Assembly: GCF_023197165.1 (NCBI RefSeq)
Contig: NZ_JALPRD010000005.1
Coordinates: 186,001 to 250,000, forward strand
Direction of reading: 5' to 3'
Length of the DNA: 64,000 bases
Source of the DNA: Sphingopyxis sp. MSC1_008
GTDB taxonomy: Bacteria; Pseudomonadota; Alphaproteobacteria; Sphingomonadales; Sphingomonadaceae
The position numbers and the translations under genes are program-made. Below the pieces are notes generated by a model, which did no database searches, was not told the DNA's origin, and saw nothing but the letters and a program-made list of their open reading frames with translations. The first letter of the stretch is position 1; every line of letters starts with the position of its first letter. This document shows, one piece after another, positions 34,369-43,378 of the stretch.

Positions 34369-35042
34369 TCTGCAGGCTCCAGCATCAGATAGCCGACGCC
34401 GCGAAGCGTCACCAACTGGTCGTGTACACCCAGACCAGCAAGCTTCTTCCTGACCCGCGAAACCAGCACTTCGATCGCATTCGGGGTGACGGGCTCGTCA
34501 AAGGAATAGAGCGACGCCTCGATCTGTTCGCGGCTGACGACGCTGCCAGCCTTGACCATCATCAATTCGAGCAGCGCCGCTTCGCGCTGACTGAGGTGGA
34601 GTGGCTCGCCCTTGCAGCTACCGACGCGCGCTATGGTATCGAAATCGACCGGTCCTACCGAGAGGACGGGGCTCGAGCGGGCGCCAGGCCGGCGAAGGAG
34701 CGCGCGCACACGTGCGGCAAGCTCTTCGATCGCGAACGGCTTGACGAGATAATCGTCGGCCCCCGCGTCGAGGCCGTCGACGCGATCCCCCAACGCCGAC
34801 CGCGCGGTGAGCATGATCACCGGCGTGACCAGTCCATGCGCACGTTCGACCATCAGCCATGCACGGCCATCGCCATCGGGCATCCCGAGGTCGAGCACGA
34901 CAATATCGTAACTGGTCGCCGCAATCAGCTCCGAGGCTTCGGACAGTATCGGCGCGATGTCGCAGCAAAATCCCATCGCCGAAAGCCCTTCGGCAGTCAA
35001 AGCGCCGATCCTGGCGTTATCTTCGACGATGAGTATGCGCAC
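34365..35042 (-). CDS. OmpR/PhoB-family response regulator
   Basis: The GTG at 35042 (VRILIVEDN) is preferred because GGGGGAA lies at a good distance and the receiver starts directly. An upstream GTG at 35069 would add nine residues behind a badly spaced ribosome site. The product has 225 residues. The receiver has VEDN, phospho-acceptor VVLDLGMPDGDG, TARSA and DYLVKPF. The winged-helix DNA-binding domain (about 125-222) has LHLSQREAALLELMM, PNAIEVLVSRVRKKL and TLRGVGYLM. It is translationally coupled to the kinase gene. A 27-residue membrane protein is encoded divergently 169 bp away and may be its target. Confidence 0.94.
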   Translation of the reverse strand: MRILIVEDNARIGALTAEGLSAMGFCCDIAPILSEASELIAATSYDIVVLDLGMPDGDGRAWLMVERAHGLVTPVIMLTARSALGDRVDGLDAGADDYLVKPFAIEELAARVRALLRRPGARSSPVLSVGPVDFDTIARVGSCKGEPLHLSQREAALLELMMVKAGSVVSREQIEASLYSFDEPVTPNAIEVLVSRVRKKLAGLGVHDQLVTLRGVGYLMLEPAD

Positions 35043-35211
35043 GCTGTTCCCCCGGGGCGAGTGCAGCACTCCTCCCCGCGCTGGTCAAGCGCAACAACCT
35101 AATCCCTATGGCTTAATCCGATAGGTCGATGGACGGCCGGACGCGATCGCGCTTGAATTGTGACAATAGGGGCTGCAGTTGTAACATTGGGAAAAAGGGG
35201 ACAAGGAAACG

Positions 35212-35295
35212 ATGCGTAAAGAAGGCTGGTTCCTTGGCGTGCTCGCGGTGCTGTCGTTGCTTTGGCTGGTGCTGCACGCGTTCGACATCCTGTAG
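35212..35295 (+). CDS. Predicted 27-residue single-pass membrane protein
   Basis: The open frame runs from ATG 35212 to TAG 35293-35295. AAGGA lies at 35204-35208, an ideal distance upstream. The product starts MRKEGW and then forms one hydrophobic helix (FLGVLAVLSLLWLVLHAF), ending D-I-L. The basic N terminus and Trp residues at the helix edges look like a real membrane anchor. It is divergent from the two-component operon, with 169 bp between starts, and no other gene occupies 35070-35401. I know no family for it. It could be a feedback modulator of the kinase or a membrane-stress peptide. Confidence 0.6.
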   Translation: MRKEGWFLGVLAVLSLLWLVLHAFDIL

Positions 35296-35401
35296 GCTCA
35301 CACCGTTCGCGCTGGCACGTTTAATCGGGCGGCTGCTTCCGCAGTAGAATCGACAGCAACTGCGAGACCAATCTCTAGCACTCAGGTTCCAGCGATGTGC
35401 C

Positions 35402-35872
35402 TCAGGGCGAGGTCGAAAGGCGCCAGCAATTGAGCGGCCCGTCCTGGTCGTCCAGCCGCTCTCCCACCCTGCGGAAACCGTTCCGGACGAGAACGCGTTC
35501 CGACGGCAGGTTGGCGATGCTGGTTTCGGCCGTGATCGCGTGCAGCGCCGGTTGCTTCATTGCCCAGGACACGATGTCGCCGATCGCGCGGCTCGCAATC
35601 CCTCGGCCATGACGGCTAGGGGCTATGCCATAGCCAATGTCGATGACGCCTTCTTTCGGCGGGCGTGTGATCGAGCACAGGCCGACGACCTCATTTTCCT
35701 CTATGATGAGCCAAGATACCGGCGAAGACACTTGCCGTACCTCGGCGGCGATCTCCGCAAGCATCTCCAGCACGCCGGGCGGCCCGATCGGCGTATCGGC
35801 CAGTTCGAAATCCCGGGGGGCACGGCCTTCCGTCAGCGCGGAATAATCCTCTTCGGTTGTTTCGACGATCAC
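35402..35872 (-). CDS. GNAT family N-acetyltransferase
   Basis: The GTG at 35872 (VIVETTEEDYSAL) gives 156 residues and has AAAGAGA upstream. An ATG at 35944 would add an N-terminal stretch that overlaps the neighbouring relic and does not look like GNAT. Motif A is clear as IDIGYGIAPSRHGRGIASRAI, followed by ITAETSIANLPSERVLVRNGFRRVGE (motif B), the pattern of RimJ/RimL-like acetyltransferases. The substrate is unknown. It is the only intact gene between the microprotein and a truncated P-loop gene. Confidence 0.85.
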   Translation of the reverse strand: MIVETTEEDYSALTEGRAPRDFELADTPIGPPGVLEMLAEIAAEVRQVSSPVSWLIIEENEVVGLCSITRPPKEGVIDIGYGIAPSRHGRGIASRAIGDIVSWAMKQPALHAITAETSIANLPSERVLVRNGFRRVGERLDDQDGPLNCWRLSTSP

Positions 35873-36068
35873 AATATGTCTCTTTGGTCTGAGTGGTGCC
35901 GCTTGGCGGCAGCCTGGGCAATGTGCCTGCGGATGAATCTCCATCGATCTCCGATCGGCGCAATCGGCAGCGAGACAAGCTCAAAGCCGAGCTCATCATA
36001 AGTGAATTCGCCAAACTGGTCTTTCCCGACCCCGGACCACCGGCGAGCACGTGAAAGCGACCGGTCAT
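35873..36068 (-). pseudogene. 5' remnant of a P-loop (AAA-type) ATPase/kinase gene
   Basis: From ATG 36068 the frame begins MTGRFHVLAGGPGSGKTSLANS, a good Walker A motif at the very N terminus as in small AAA-type ATPases. The product then loses any family resemblance, and the frame runs on over the GNAT gene without further ATPase motifs. It looks like the first 25 codons of a gene whose remainder was deleted when the GNAT gene became adjacent. No functional product is expected. Confidence 0.45.
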
Positions 36069-36104
36069 CCTGTCGCGCCTTCATAAATTCGTGCCTGAAG
36101 GGCT

Positions 36105-36590
36105 TCAACGCATATCTTCCAGAAAATCGGTGATCGCATCACGGCCCGGTTGAAGTCCTTTCAGCTGTAGTACCGCGCCTGCGTTACCGCGATGATATGT
36201 GCCGTGCAGACAGATGTGGAGAAGGATCTGGCCGCGGCTCATGCGTGCGGCTTTGCCGCTCGTGAAGACGAAATCGATCTCCTCTTCAAGCGCGTCGGGT
36301 GTGAGCCCATCGACATAGGTGACGTACCAGTCGTCGAGTTTGGCCATGGCGCTCATCAGCGTATCGAGTTCGGGCGGCACATCCGATCGCGCGGCCTTGA
36401 AGTCGTGCGGCCTACCCTCGAGATGATGCTGAAAAATCTGGTCCACGGCATGGATATGATCGAAGATCTGGACCATGATTTTTGCCTCCTCTTCGCTCAG
36501 GCGGTCGAGATTGCCCTTCACCGCAGCACAAAGTCCATGGTCGGCCCATCGCTTGATATCGATGAGCTGCCGATAGGGAGCAAGTGTCAT
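36105..36590 (-). CDS. DinB family metal-binding protein
   Basis: A 161-residue protein from ATG 36590 (MTLAPYRQLIDIKRWAD), with GGAAAG upstream. It is a four-helix bundle of the DinB/YfiT type. Metal-ligand His residues are in IFDHIHAVDQIF and in HICLHGTYHRGNAG. Family members are thiol-dependent transferases or stress proteins of uncertain reaction. It is divergent from a TetR gene with 86 bp between starts, so that regulator probably controls it. Confidence 0.9.
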   Translation of the reverse strand: MTLAPYRQLIDIKRWADHGLCAAVKGNLDRLSEEEAKIMVQIFDHIHAVDQIFQHHLEGRPHDFKAARSDVPPELDTLMSAMAKLDDWYVTYVDGLTPDALEEEIDFVFTSGKAARMSRGQILLHICLHGTYHRGNAGAVLQLKGLQPGRDAITDFLEDMR

Positions 36591-36676
36591 ATGTCTTTCC
36601 AATTCCTTGTTATTCAAACGGAATGGCGATAATATGAGCAATAACTCGCATTGCATACTCGCATAGGAATTTGACC

Positions 36677-37324
36677 ATGCTGGCGCGAAAGCCGCAAACG
36701 ACGCCCCGGAAAATTGCGTCGCAGGCGCGGGCCCACGCGACGGTCGACGCGCTCGTCGAGGCGACTGCTCGCATTTTGGTGCGCGATGGGTTCGACCGCG
36801 CCAGCACGAATCGCATCGCCGAAGCCGCCGGGGTCAGTATCGGTTCGCTCTATCAATATTTCCCGAGCAAGGAGTCGCTCGTGGTCGCCGTCATCGAACG
36901 GCACAACCGCGATCTGATGACCATCGTCAACGCGGCGTTCGTCGACGCAAAGGATAAGCCTCTCAAAGAAGGCCTCGCGTTGCTGGTCGCCGCCGCGATC
37001 GATGGGCATCGGGTCGATCCTGCGCTGCACCGTGTGCTTGCCGAACAGACGCCGCGATCGGGGGCGCTCGCAAATGTCGAGCTGTTCCAGCGCGATGCGT
37101 ACGGCATATTCCGATCCTATCTCGAAGAGCATCGCGACGAACTCCATATCGAGGACCTCGACCTCGCCGCTTTCGTCTGCGTGACCTCGATCGAGGCGCT
37201 CACGCACACCGCGGTCATCCACCGCCCCGATATTCTGGCCGAAGAGCGGGTGGACCAACTTTCGGAGGAAACCTCCAGGCTGATCTTCGGCTATTTATGC
37301 CGTCTGGACCGTCTTATCCGGTAG
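36677..37324 (+). CDS. TetR/AcrR family transcriptional regulator
   Basis: A 215-residue protein from ATG 36677, after AGGAAT. The N-terminal helix-turn-helix reads ILVRDGFDRASTNRIAEAAGVSIGSLYQYFPSKESL, close to the family consensus. The all-helical C-terminal domain would bind a ligand that cannot be guessed. It is divergent from the DinB gene. A short SDR relic follows it, possibly what is left of its former target gene. Confidence 0.92.
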   Translation: MLARKPQTTPRKIASQARAHATVDALVEATARILVRDGFDRASTNRIAEAAGVSIGSLYQYFPSKESLVVAVIERHNRDLMTIVNAAFVDAKDKPLKEGLALLVAAAIDGHRVDPALHRVLAEQTPRSGALANVELFQRDAYGIFRSYLEEHRDELHIEDLDLAAFVCVTSIEALTHTAVIHRPDILAEERVDQLSEETSRLIFGYLCRLDRLIR

Positions 37325-37417
37325 CGATATGATCCTGCGCAGCGCGAAACTCGTCCGCAGTCTCCAGATCGGCGAGCGGCGAGCGGCGAAAGCAGATCAC
37401 CCGGAATCGCGAATCCT

Positions 37418-37507
37418 ATGGCTACCAGCGGCGTCTATCTCTTCTGCATTCCCGAAAGCGATTATGTGACCGGGCAGGTCGTGACCGTCTCGGGCGGAAT
37501 GAACTGA
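37418..37507 (+). pseudogene. Short-chain dehydrogenase (SDR) C-terminal remnant
   Basis: About 29 codons ending in TGA at 37505-37507 read GVYLFCIPESDYVTGQVVTV and then SGGMN. This is the last strand and C-terminal signature of classical SDR enzymes (SDYVTGQVLTVDGG type). No Rossmann motif, catalytic Tyr/Lys or start is present upstream. The rest of 37325-37549 holds nothing else that I can identify. Confidence 0.75.
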
Positions 37508-37549
37508 AGCGATCGCGCCCCGAGATGCGGCCCGAAACCTTGTGTTCGT

Positions 37550-39526
37550 TCAACAAGCCGTGATGATGATCGTTACCCGATGCGCAACGCGGCCGAGCAA
37601 CGAGAGGTGCTGGGTCGCCTCATCATAGACCCAATCGACACTGGCATCATCGACTTCGACATTGAAGCGATCGCCGTAAATATGCCGCGGAAGATAGATT
37701 ATTGTCGGCGCATCGATCGCGGGATCGACGTCGATTGTCGCGGCAAATGCGTTGGTTCCGGCATCGAACCGCATATGCATCAGGGCGCCTTGCGCGGATT
37801 GAACAAACGGACGCGAAAAGCCGCCGAGCGCGCGGGCGCCGCTGTCGGGGTCGGCGGGATCGACGATCTGGTCGCGCGAAAAGATCGAAAGATCCTCCTG
37901 GTTCCAGCCATCGCCCACCCAGGCGTCGTTGCGGTTGGAGGCGGTATAATTCCACTGGGTGGAATGGATGCGCAGCGTATCGATGGCGTCGTACATCAAT
38001 GCGAGCGCGGCGCGGTGATCGTCCCAGATCGACGGATCGGTTCGCCCTTCCTGCCAATCGCGATAGGCACGCCCTTCGTCGAGATCATAAGGAATGCCGA
38101 ACTCGCCGATCAGCGTGGGGACGCTGCGCGCTGCCGACTGCGCCGCATAACTCGACAGCTGGCGCAGATAGCGCCGGCCGAGCCCGGCGAGATCGTCGTC
38201 GGGCTCTCCACTGACGATGTCCCGCGAGGTCTGCGGAGAAAAGCGCTTCGTATAGAGAATGGCGATGTCGTACCAATGCGCGGCGTTGACCCAACGTTCG
38301 GGCATTTCGTGCGGATAATCCCTCCGTTTGACCGCTGCGAACGGATCCATCTCGGCGAACACGATCCAATCGTCGCGGTGCCGCCGGATCGTTCGCGCGA
38401 CTTCCTTGAAGAAGGGCGCATAGCAATCGTTGGAAAGCGAGAGCGAACGGGCATCGCGGCGATCGAAAATATGTTCGGCAACCGGGCGCGCACCAGCCTC
38501 GTCCAATGTATAGATGCCCGCTTTCTCGAAGGGGCACGCAACGCCCTCTGCCCAGATCCGGACACCCTTGGGGTTGAACTCGCTTTCTTCGGCAAGCGTC
38601 ATTGTGCCGTCGGGCGCGCGTGCCAGCACGGGTAGCGTGACCGGGAGCCCCTGCGCCGCGGCGAGGCAGTCGAGCGGCGTCCAGAGTGGGCCGGGCTTCA
38701 ACGGCACCGGTGCAGAGTGCCTTGGGTCGGTTATCCTGTGCGAGAGCGGCATTCCGACCCAGCCCGTACCCGGCTCGTTGAGCGTGTCGAAGCCGATGAC
38801 ATGCGGCATTTCGGCCACGCGTATCGCGACCTGTTCGACCGCGCCCAGATAATGCCGCTGGAGGAAATCCTGGACGTTGACGCCCTCGATCAGAAAGTCG
38901 GGGGTCGCCTCATGCCCCAGCCAGAACAGGGTCCACATGATCCCGTTCGCGGGGAGCTGGTAATTCGAACTCCACACCATTTGGGGATAGCTGGCCTGAT
39001 GCGGGTTCGGGTCGCCAAAATCGACCGCGGCCTGCATCACGATCGCCGCATCGGCCGCCTGGAAGCGCCGGAAATCGAGTCCAACGGCTTCGAAAGTCCA
39101 TCCTGGCGCGCCCGAACCGCCCGACATTCGGCTCCATACATCCTGATGAAAATCGACGAAGACATGGAAACCATGATCGCCCGCGCGGCGCGCCACCTCG
39201 GCGAAATAATCAAGATAATCGGTATCATAGATGCCCGGCCCGGCGTGCTCGACGGCCTCCCATGTCGTGAGCAGCCGAAGGCAGTTGAACCCCCAGCGCG
39301 CAAGCCGTCCGAAATGTTCATCGGCTTCATCAAGCGGGAAAGGCCGCCCGACGAAGCTGACCTCGCGATGGTCCGCGAAATCGGTCGGAATATGCGTTCC
39401 GCCATCCGGATAAGGAAGCTTGCTGTCGCCGCCCAGATTGACGCCGCGCAGGATGACCTCGCGACCGTGGCGGTCGCGAAGGCGGGTCCCGTCGATATAG
39501 AGCGGGCCGGGTTCGTCGTTGGTCAT
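37550..39526 (-). CDS. Glycoside hydrolase family 5 enzyme (endoglycoceramidase/sterylglucosidase-like)
   Basis: A 658-residue protein without signal peptide, so probably cytoplasmic. ATG 39526 overlaps the esterase stop (ATGA). The GH5 TIM barrel starts with LRDRHGREVILRGVNLGG. It continues through GFNCLRLLTTWEAVE and HVFVDFHQDVWSR to acid/base Glu251 (GFDTLNEPG) and nucleophile Glu475 (TLIGEFGIPYD). The long loops and the DFHQDVWSR motif match the endoglycoceramidase/steryl-beta-glucosidase branch more than cellulases. It is the last gene of the TetR-linked operon. It likely removes glucose from a lipid, sterol or terpenoid glucoside taken up by the upstream genes; the aglycone is a guess. 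Confidence 0.88.
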   Translation of the reverse strand: MTNDEPGPLYIDGTRLRDRHGREVILRGVNLGGDSKLPYPDGGTHIPTDFADHREVSFVGRPFPLDEADEHFGRLARWGFNCLRLLTTWEAVEHAGPGIYDTDYLDYFAEVARRAGDHGFHVFVDFHQDVWSRMSGGSGAPGWTFEAVGLDFRRFQAADAAIVMQAAVDFGDPNPHQASYPQMVWSSNYQLPANGIMWTLFWLGHEATPDFLIEGVNVQDFLQRHYLGAVEQVAIRVAEMPHVIGFDTLNEPGTGWVGMPLSHRITDPRHSAPVPLKPGPLWTPLDCLAAAQGLPVTLPVLARAPDGTMTLAEESEFNPKGVRIWAEGVACPFEKAGIYTLDEAGARPVAEHIFDRRDARSLSLSNDCYAPFFKEVARTIRRHRDDWIVFAEMDPFAAVKRRDYPHEMPERWVNAAHWYDIAILYTKRFSPQTSRDIVSGEPDDDLAGLGRRYLRQLSSYAAQSAARSVPTLIGEFGIPYDLDEGRAYRDWQEGRTDPSIWDDHRAALALMYDAIDTLRIHSTQWNYTASNRNDAWVGDGWNQEDLSIFSRDQIVDPADPDSGARALGGFSRPFVQSAQGALMHMRFDAGTNAFAATIDVDPAIDAPTIIYLPRHIYGDRFNVEVDDASVDWVYDEATQHLSLLGRVAHRVTIIITAC

Positions 39527-41064
39527 TGCGCGAGCTTGCTCCAGATGCCCTTGGTATAGGCGGCTTCGATCAGGTCGAGCCGCGCGCCGTCGAGGTTAGT
39601 GGTCACGGTCAATGCCTCGTCGAAGACCAGCGTCGGCCGCGACGCCGGGTCATAGGCAGGCCAGTCGACCGCCTGCCCCGCCGGGTTACCCGTTTGGGCG
39701 AAGCGCACCCAGGTGGCGCTGACGGTCGCTGCCATTTTCCGGTCGGCATCGGTCGCGCCGCGGATCGCGTCGGGGTTGCCGAACACATACGCTATCTCGC
39801 TTGCGTGCGGCGCGCCTTTCAGCTTTTTGCGGTCGGCCGATGCGACATAGGCGAAACTGTAATGCCATGCCTTGCCGCCGGCCTCGGCGGCGCGACGCGC
39901 CATATAGCGCGCGGGTTCGACGAAGCCCGCATCGCCCGGCAGCCGGTCCAGTTCTTCTCCCCCGCCGGGACGCTGGTACAGCGCCTTGACCAACGGTGCC
40001 GCCTCCCCGAATTGCGACAAGGCATGCGCCGCCAGCGCGCCGATCATCGGGATCGATCCCAGCTCGTCGCTGTTGGCGCCGACGATGAGCGGTACCTTGG
40101 CCTGCTCGCCGCGCATGAATATGGTCGTGGGATCGGCCTTGAGCAGCACGCCGTCCACCGACCAGTTCACCGATTTCTTGCGATCGAAATTGTTGATCAT
40201 GTTGACCCCGCCGACCACCTTGTCGGCAGGAAGCGCGCGCAGCGACGCGAGGACGTCACCCTCCTTGACGCCGGCCTCGCGGGCGAAGGTCTCGCCGATC
40301 GCTTCCATCGACGGACCGCCGTCGGCCGACGCGCCGCGGATCGCGATCGGCACCTGCCGCCCGCCGCCCGATTCGATGATCGCCTTGTCGTACAGACCCT
40401 TGGCGAGCGGCGAGGTCATGAGCATGGCGACCGATCCGCCGCCCGCCGATTCACCGAATATCGTGACATTGTGGGGATCGCCCCCGAACGCCCCGATGTT
40501 CGCCCGCACCCATTTGAGCGCCGCGATCTGGTCCATATAACCATAGTTGCCGAGCGGCGCGCCGGGGCTTTCGGCCGACAGCGCCGGATGGGCGAAGAAG
40601 CCGAGCCGCCCCAGCCGATAGTTGAAGGTGACGACAACCACCCCCTGCCGTGCCAACGCCCGGCCGTCGGTGGCGGGTGTTGCCGAGCCGCCGTTCATCA
40701 GCCCGCCGCCGTGGATCCACACCATCACCGGGCGCGGCTTGCCGTTTTCGGGGCCGGCCCAGACGTTCAGCGTCAGGCAGTCTTCGTTCGTTTCGGTCTC
40801 GATCGGTTGCGAGTCACCCGGAAACGGCTTTTGCGGACAGGAAAAGCCGTACTCGGCCGCGCGCCGGACGCCTCGCCAATGCTGCGCCGGCGCGGGTGGG
40901 CGCCAGCGAAGCTCGCCGGTCGGTGGCGCCGCATAGGGAATGTCCTTGAAGATGCGGACATCGCCGTCGCGCGCGCCCGACAGCGTGCCGCTCTCGACCG
41001 CGACGACCGGCGGCGAGGCCGGGACCGTCGCAGCGACGAGGAGCAAGGAAATCAGCGTGAGCAT
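39523..41064 (-). CDS. Secreted type-B carboxylesterase/lipase
   Basis: A 513-residue protein with a Sec signal peptide (MLTLISLLLVAATVPASPP). The carboxylesterase family signature is FGESAGGGSVAMLM with nucleophile Ser206. EDCLTLNVWAG and the oxyanion HGGG are also present (MVWIHGGGLMNGG). The catalytic His is near GAPHASEIAYVFG. ATG overlaps the TonB receptor stop by one base (TGATG) and the stop overlaps the GH5 start, so three genes are tightly coupled. A likely role is removal of acyl groups from an acylated glycoside in the periplasm before transport and GH5 cleavage. Confidence 0.92.
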   Translation of the reverse strand: MLTLISLLLVAATVPASPPVVAVESGTLSGARDGDVRIFKDIPYAAPPTGELRWRPPAPAQHWRGVRRAAEYGFSCPQKPFPGDSQPIETETNEDCLTLNVWAGPENGKPRPVMVWIHGGGLMNGGSATPATDGRALARQGVVVVTFNYRLGRLGFFAHPALSAESPGAPLGNYGYMDQIAALKWVRANIGAFGGDPHNVTIFGESAGGGSVAMLMTSPLAKGLYDKAIIESGGGRQVPIAIRGASADGGPSMEAIGETFAREAGVKEGDVLASLRALPADKVVGGVNMINNFDRKKSVNWSVDGVLLKADPTTIFMRGEQAKVPLIVGANSDELGSIPMIGALAAHALSQFGEAAPLVKALYQRPGGGEELDRLPGDAGFVEPARYMARRAAEAGGKAWHYSFAYVASADRKKLKGAPHASEIAYVFGNPDAIRGATDADRKMAATVSATWVRFAQTGNPAGQAVDWPAYDPASRPTLVFDEALTVTTNLDGARLDLIEAAYTKGIWSKLAQ

Positions 41065-43292
41065 CAGAATCCAAACTCCGCCGAAAGCCCGACGACGCGT
41101 TGCGCTTCATAGGGAATGAACTGACTGTAGCTGCCCGGCGAGCCGAGCGGCGTGGTGAAGTCGACGATGCTGTAGCGCTTGTCGGTCAGATTCTTGCCGA
41201 ACAGCGATACGCGCCATGCATCGCCGCCTGCGAGCGCGACCGAGGCATTGAGCAGTGCAAAACCTTTCTGCAGCGCGCGCGGGTCGTTCGGGAACGCGAT
41301 GAACTGGCTGCTGCGATAGTTGAGGCCAAGGTCGAAGACGAGCTTCAGGTCGCCGCCGAGTGGCTGGGTGAAGTTCGTCGCGATGTTGCCGCTGAACTTC
41401 GACGACCAGGGAAGCCGGGCGCCGGTCAGATCCTGCGCTTCGCCGACGCAGCCTTGGGCGGCCGTCTGTCCGCTGTAGCAGGGCGCGTTTGCAAAATCGC
41501 CCCATGCGCCGTCGGTGTAGGTGGCAGAGCCGTAAATGGACCAGTCGGCACCCGCGGCCGGCCGCCATGCGAAATCGGCTTCGATGCCCTTGGTCTTTGC
41601 CTCCCCGTTGAGAATACGGGTGATCGGCGGCGGTCCCGCATCGCGCGCCGACGCCTGATATCCGGCAACCTTGGTATGGAAGGCCGTGAGGTTGAAGATC
41701 AGCCCGGCATCGGGAAAGGCGGTGCGCAGGCCGAGTTCGATATTGGTCGGCTTCTCGGGCTTTACATCGGGCAGCGTGGCAAGCCCGATATTGGTGTCGT
41801 AACCGCCGCCCTTGTAACCGCGGGTGATCGTCGCGAAGGCCATGATGTCGTCGCTAAAATCATATTGCAGACCGCCGCGCCACACGACGGCCGTATCCTT
41901 CTTCTCCGCTGCGGCCGTGCTGGTAAGATTGAGGGCGAAATCGAGGCGGTCTTTCGACGCTTCGGCCTTTTCGTGCAGCAATCGTCCGCCGGCGATCAAT
42001 CGAAAATCTTCGGTGACATGGATGTTCGCCTGCCCGAAGATCGCGGCGTTGCGCGTGCGCGCGCGATTGTCGACCTGTTTGTTGAAGAAGGGGAAAGGCA
42101 GCGTCGGGAAGCGCTGGACCGAACGCGAGAAGACCTTGCCGTCGAAATAAAAGAGGCCAACGACATAGTCGATCGTCCCGCCGACCGGCGAGGCGAGCCG
42201 CAGTTCCTGCGTGAACTGGCGCTGGCGGAACCGCGCGCTGTTCACGTCGAGAATATTGATCGGCGCGGAGTCGGCGTCATTATTGTCGGTGTTGCGATAC
42301 CCGCGCCACGCCGTGATCGAGGTCAGTGTATAATCGCCAAGCTCATAATCGGCGGCAAGCGACGCGCCGTAGATGCTGTTCCGCGTGAACAGCTCGCCAT
42401 TGATATTCTGTTCCAGATTGTCGCGGCCAGGCTCGATACCCGCGATCAGCGACAAGCCTTCGCTCGCGCTTGGCGTTCCCGAAATGTCGCGAAGCGTCCA
42501 AATGCAGCAGGCGGCGTCGCGCTTGTAATAGTCGCCGGCGAGCACGACCGTAAGGCCGTCGGTCGGTTCGACCTTCAGCTTTCCGCGCACGCCCCATTCG
42601 TCGCGGCCGTTGAAGACGCGATCGTCGGCGAGGTTCTTCACATAGCCGTCACGCTTGTTGATGCGCCCCGAAATGGTGAAGCCCACACCGTCGGCGATCG
42701 GGCCGCCGATATAGGCGGCCAGGCGGCGGTCGTCGTTCGGCCATGCCCAGCTGCCGCTGATCTTGCCTTCAAATTCGTCACCGGGATCGCGCGTGGTCAC
42801 ATTGACCACGCCCGCCGAGGCATTTTTCCCGAACAAAGTACCCTGCGGTCCGCGCAAGACCTCGATCCGCTCGATGTCGGGAAGGTCGGCAAAGGACGCA
42901 CCCGACTGGCCGAGAACCACGCCGTCGACGACAAATGCGGTGCTGCCCTCGATCGATTCCGAGGAAAAGGAGCTGGTCCCGATGCCGCGGACGAAAAACC
43001 CCGAATTGCGGGTGCTCGAGGCGTTGATCAGGGTCAAACCGGGCACGACATATTGGAGGTCGGTCGCCTCGTTCATGCCAAAGGCAGCGAGTTGTTCGGG
43101 GTTCACGACGGTAATCGAGATCGGGACGTCCTGCAGCCGCTCCTCGCGTTTTTGGGCGGTCACGACAATCTCGTTTTCGGCGAAGGTCGATTGCCCGGCG
43201 TCGTCTTGCGCCAGAGCCGGGGCGCTTGCGACCAACGCCGTCCCTGCCATCAGGCTCACGGCGAAGCCCCGTGTCAAAATCTTCGTCATCAT
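41064..43292 (-). CDS. TonB-dependent receptor of the GH5 operon
   Basis: A 742-residue receptor. The ATG at 43292 follows GGGAGGAG; longer frames run through the operator and are unlikely. The signal peptide ends at APALAQ. ENEIVVTAQKREERLQDVPIS is the TonB-box/plug start. RIEVLRGPQGTLFGKNASAGVVNVTTR is plug, and the barrel ends in AQRVVGLSAEFGF. It resembles the large sphingomonad family that imports natural products. A perfect 14-bp palindrome lies 24 bases upstream of the start, and the companion MFS gene carries the same motif. Confidence 0.94.
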   Translation of the reverse strand: MMTKILTRGFAVSLMAGTALVASAPALAQDDAGQSTFAENEIVVTAQKREERLQDVPISITVVNPEQLAAFGMNEATDLQYVVPGLTLINASSTRNSGFFVRGIGTSSFSSESIEGSTAFVVDGVVLGQSGASFADLPDIERIEVLRGPQGTLFGKNASAGVVNVTTRDPGDEFEGKISGSWAWPNDDRRLAAYIGGPIADGVGFTISGRINKRDGYVKNLADDRVFNGRDEWGVRGKLKVEPTDGLTVVLAGDYYKRDAACCIWTLRDISGTPSASEGLSLIAGIEPGRDNLEQNINGELFTRNSIYGASLAADYELGDYTLTSITAWRGYRNTDNNDADSAPINILDVNSARFRQRQFTQELRLASPVGGTIDYVVGLFYFDGKVFSRSVQRFPTLPFPFFNKQVDNRARTRNAAIFGQANIHVTEDFRLIAGGRLLHEKAEASKDRLDFALNLTSTAAAEKKDTAVVWRGGLQYDFSDDIMAFATITRGYKGGGYDTNIGLATLPDVKPEKPTNIELGLRTAFPDAGLIFNLTAFHTKVAGYQASARDAGPPPITRILNGEAKTKGIEADFAWRPAAGADWSIYGSATYTDGAWGDFANAPCYSGQTAAQGCVGEAQDLTGARLPWSSKFSGNIATNFTQPLGGDLKLVFDLGLNYRSSQFIAFPNDPRALQKGFALLNASVALAGGDAWRVSLFGKNLTDKRYSIVDFTTPLGSPGSYSQFIPYEAQRVVGLSAEFGF

Positions 43293-43315
43293 TCTTACTC
43301 CTCCCTCTATTTTAT

Positions 43316-43329
43316 TATCCAATTGGATA
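43316..43329. promoter_or_regulatory. TetR-type operator, copy 1 (TATCCAATTGGATA)
   Basis: A perfect 14-bp palindrome between the MFS stop and the TonB receptor start. The symmetry extends one step outward (TATTATCC and GGATAGTA with one mismatch pair). The same motif recurs at 44767-44780 in the divergent region next to the TetR gene, so the TetR protein at 44854 is the probable ligand. Confidence 0.7.
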
Positions 43330-43378
43330 GTATCGAGATCGGGCCGGTGGCCGGCCGCTCCCAAGACGCATCAAAATT

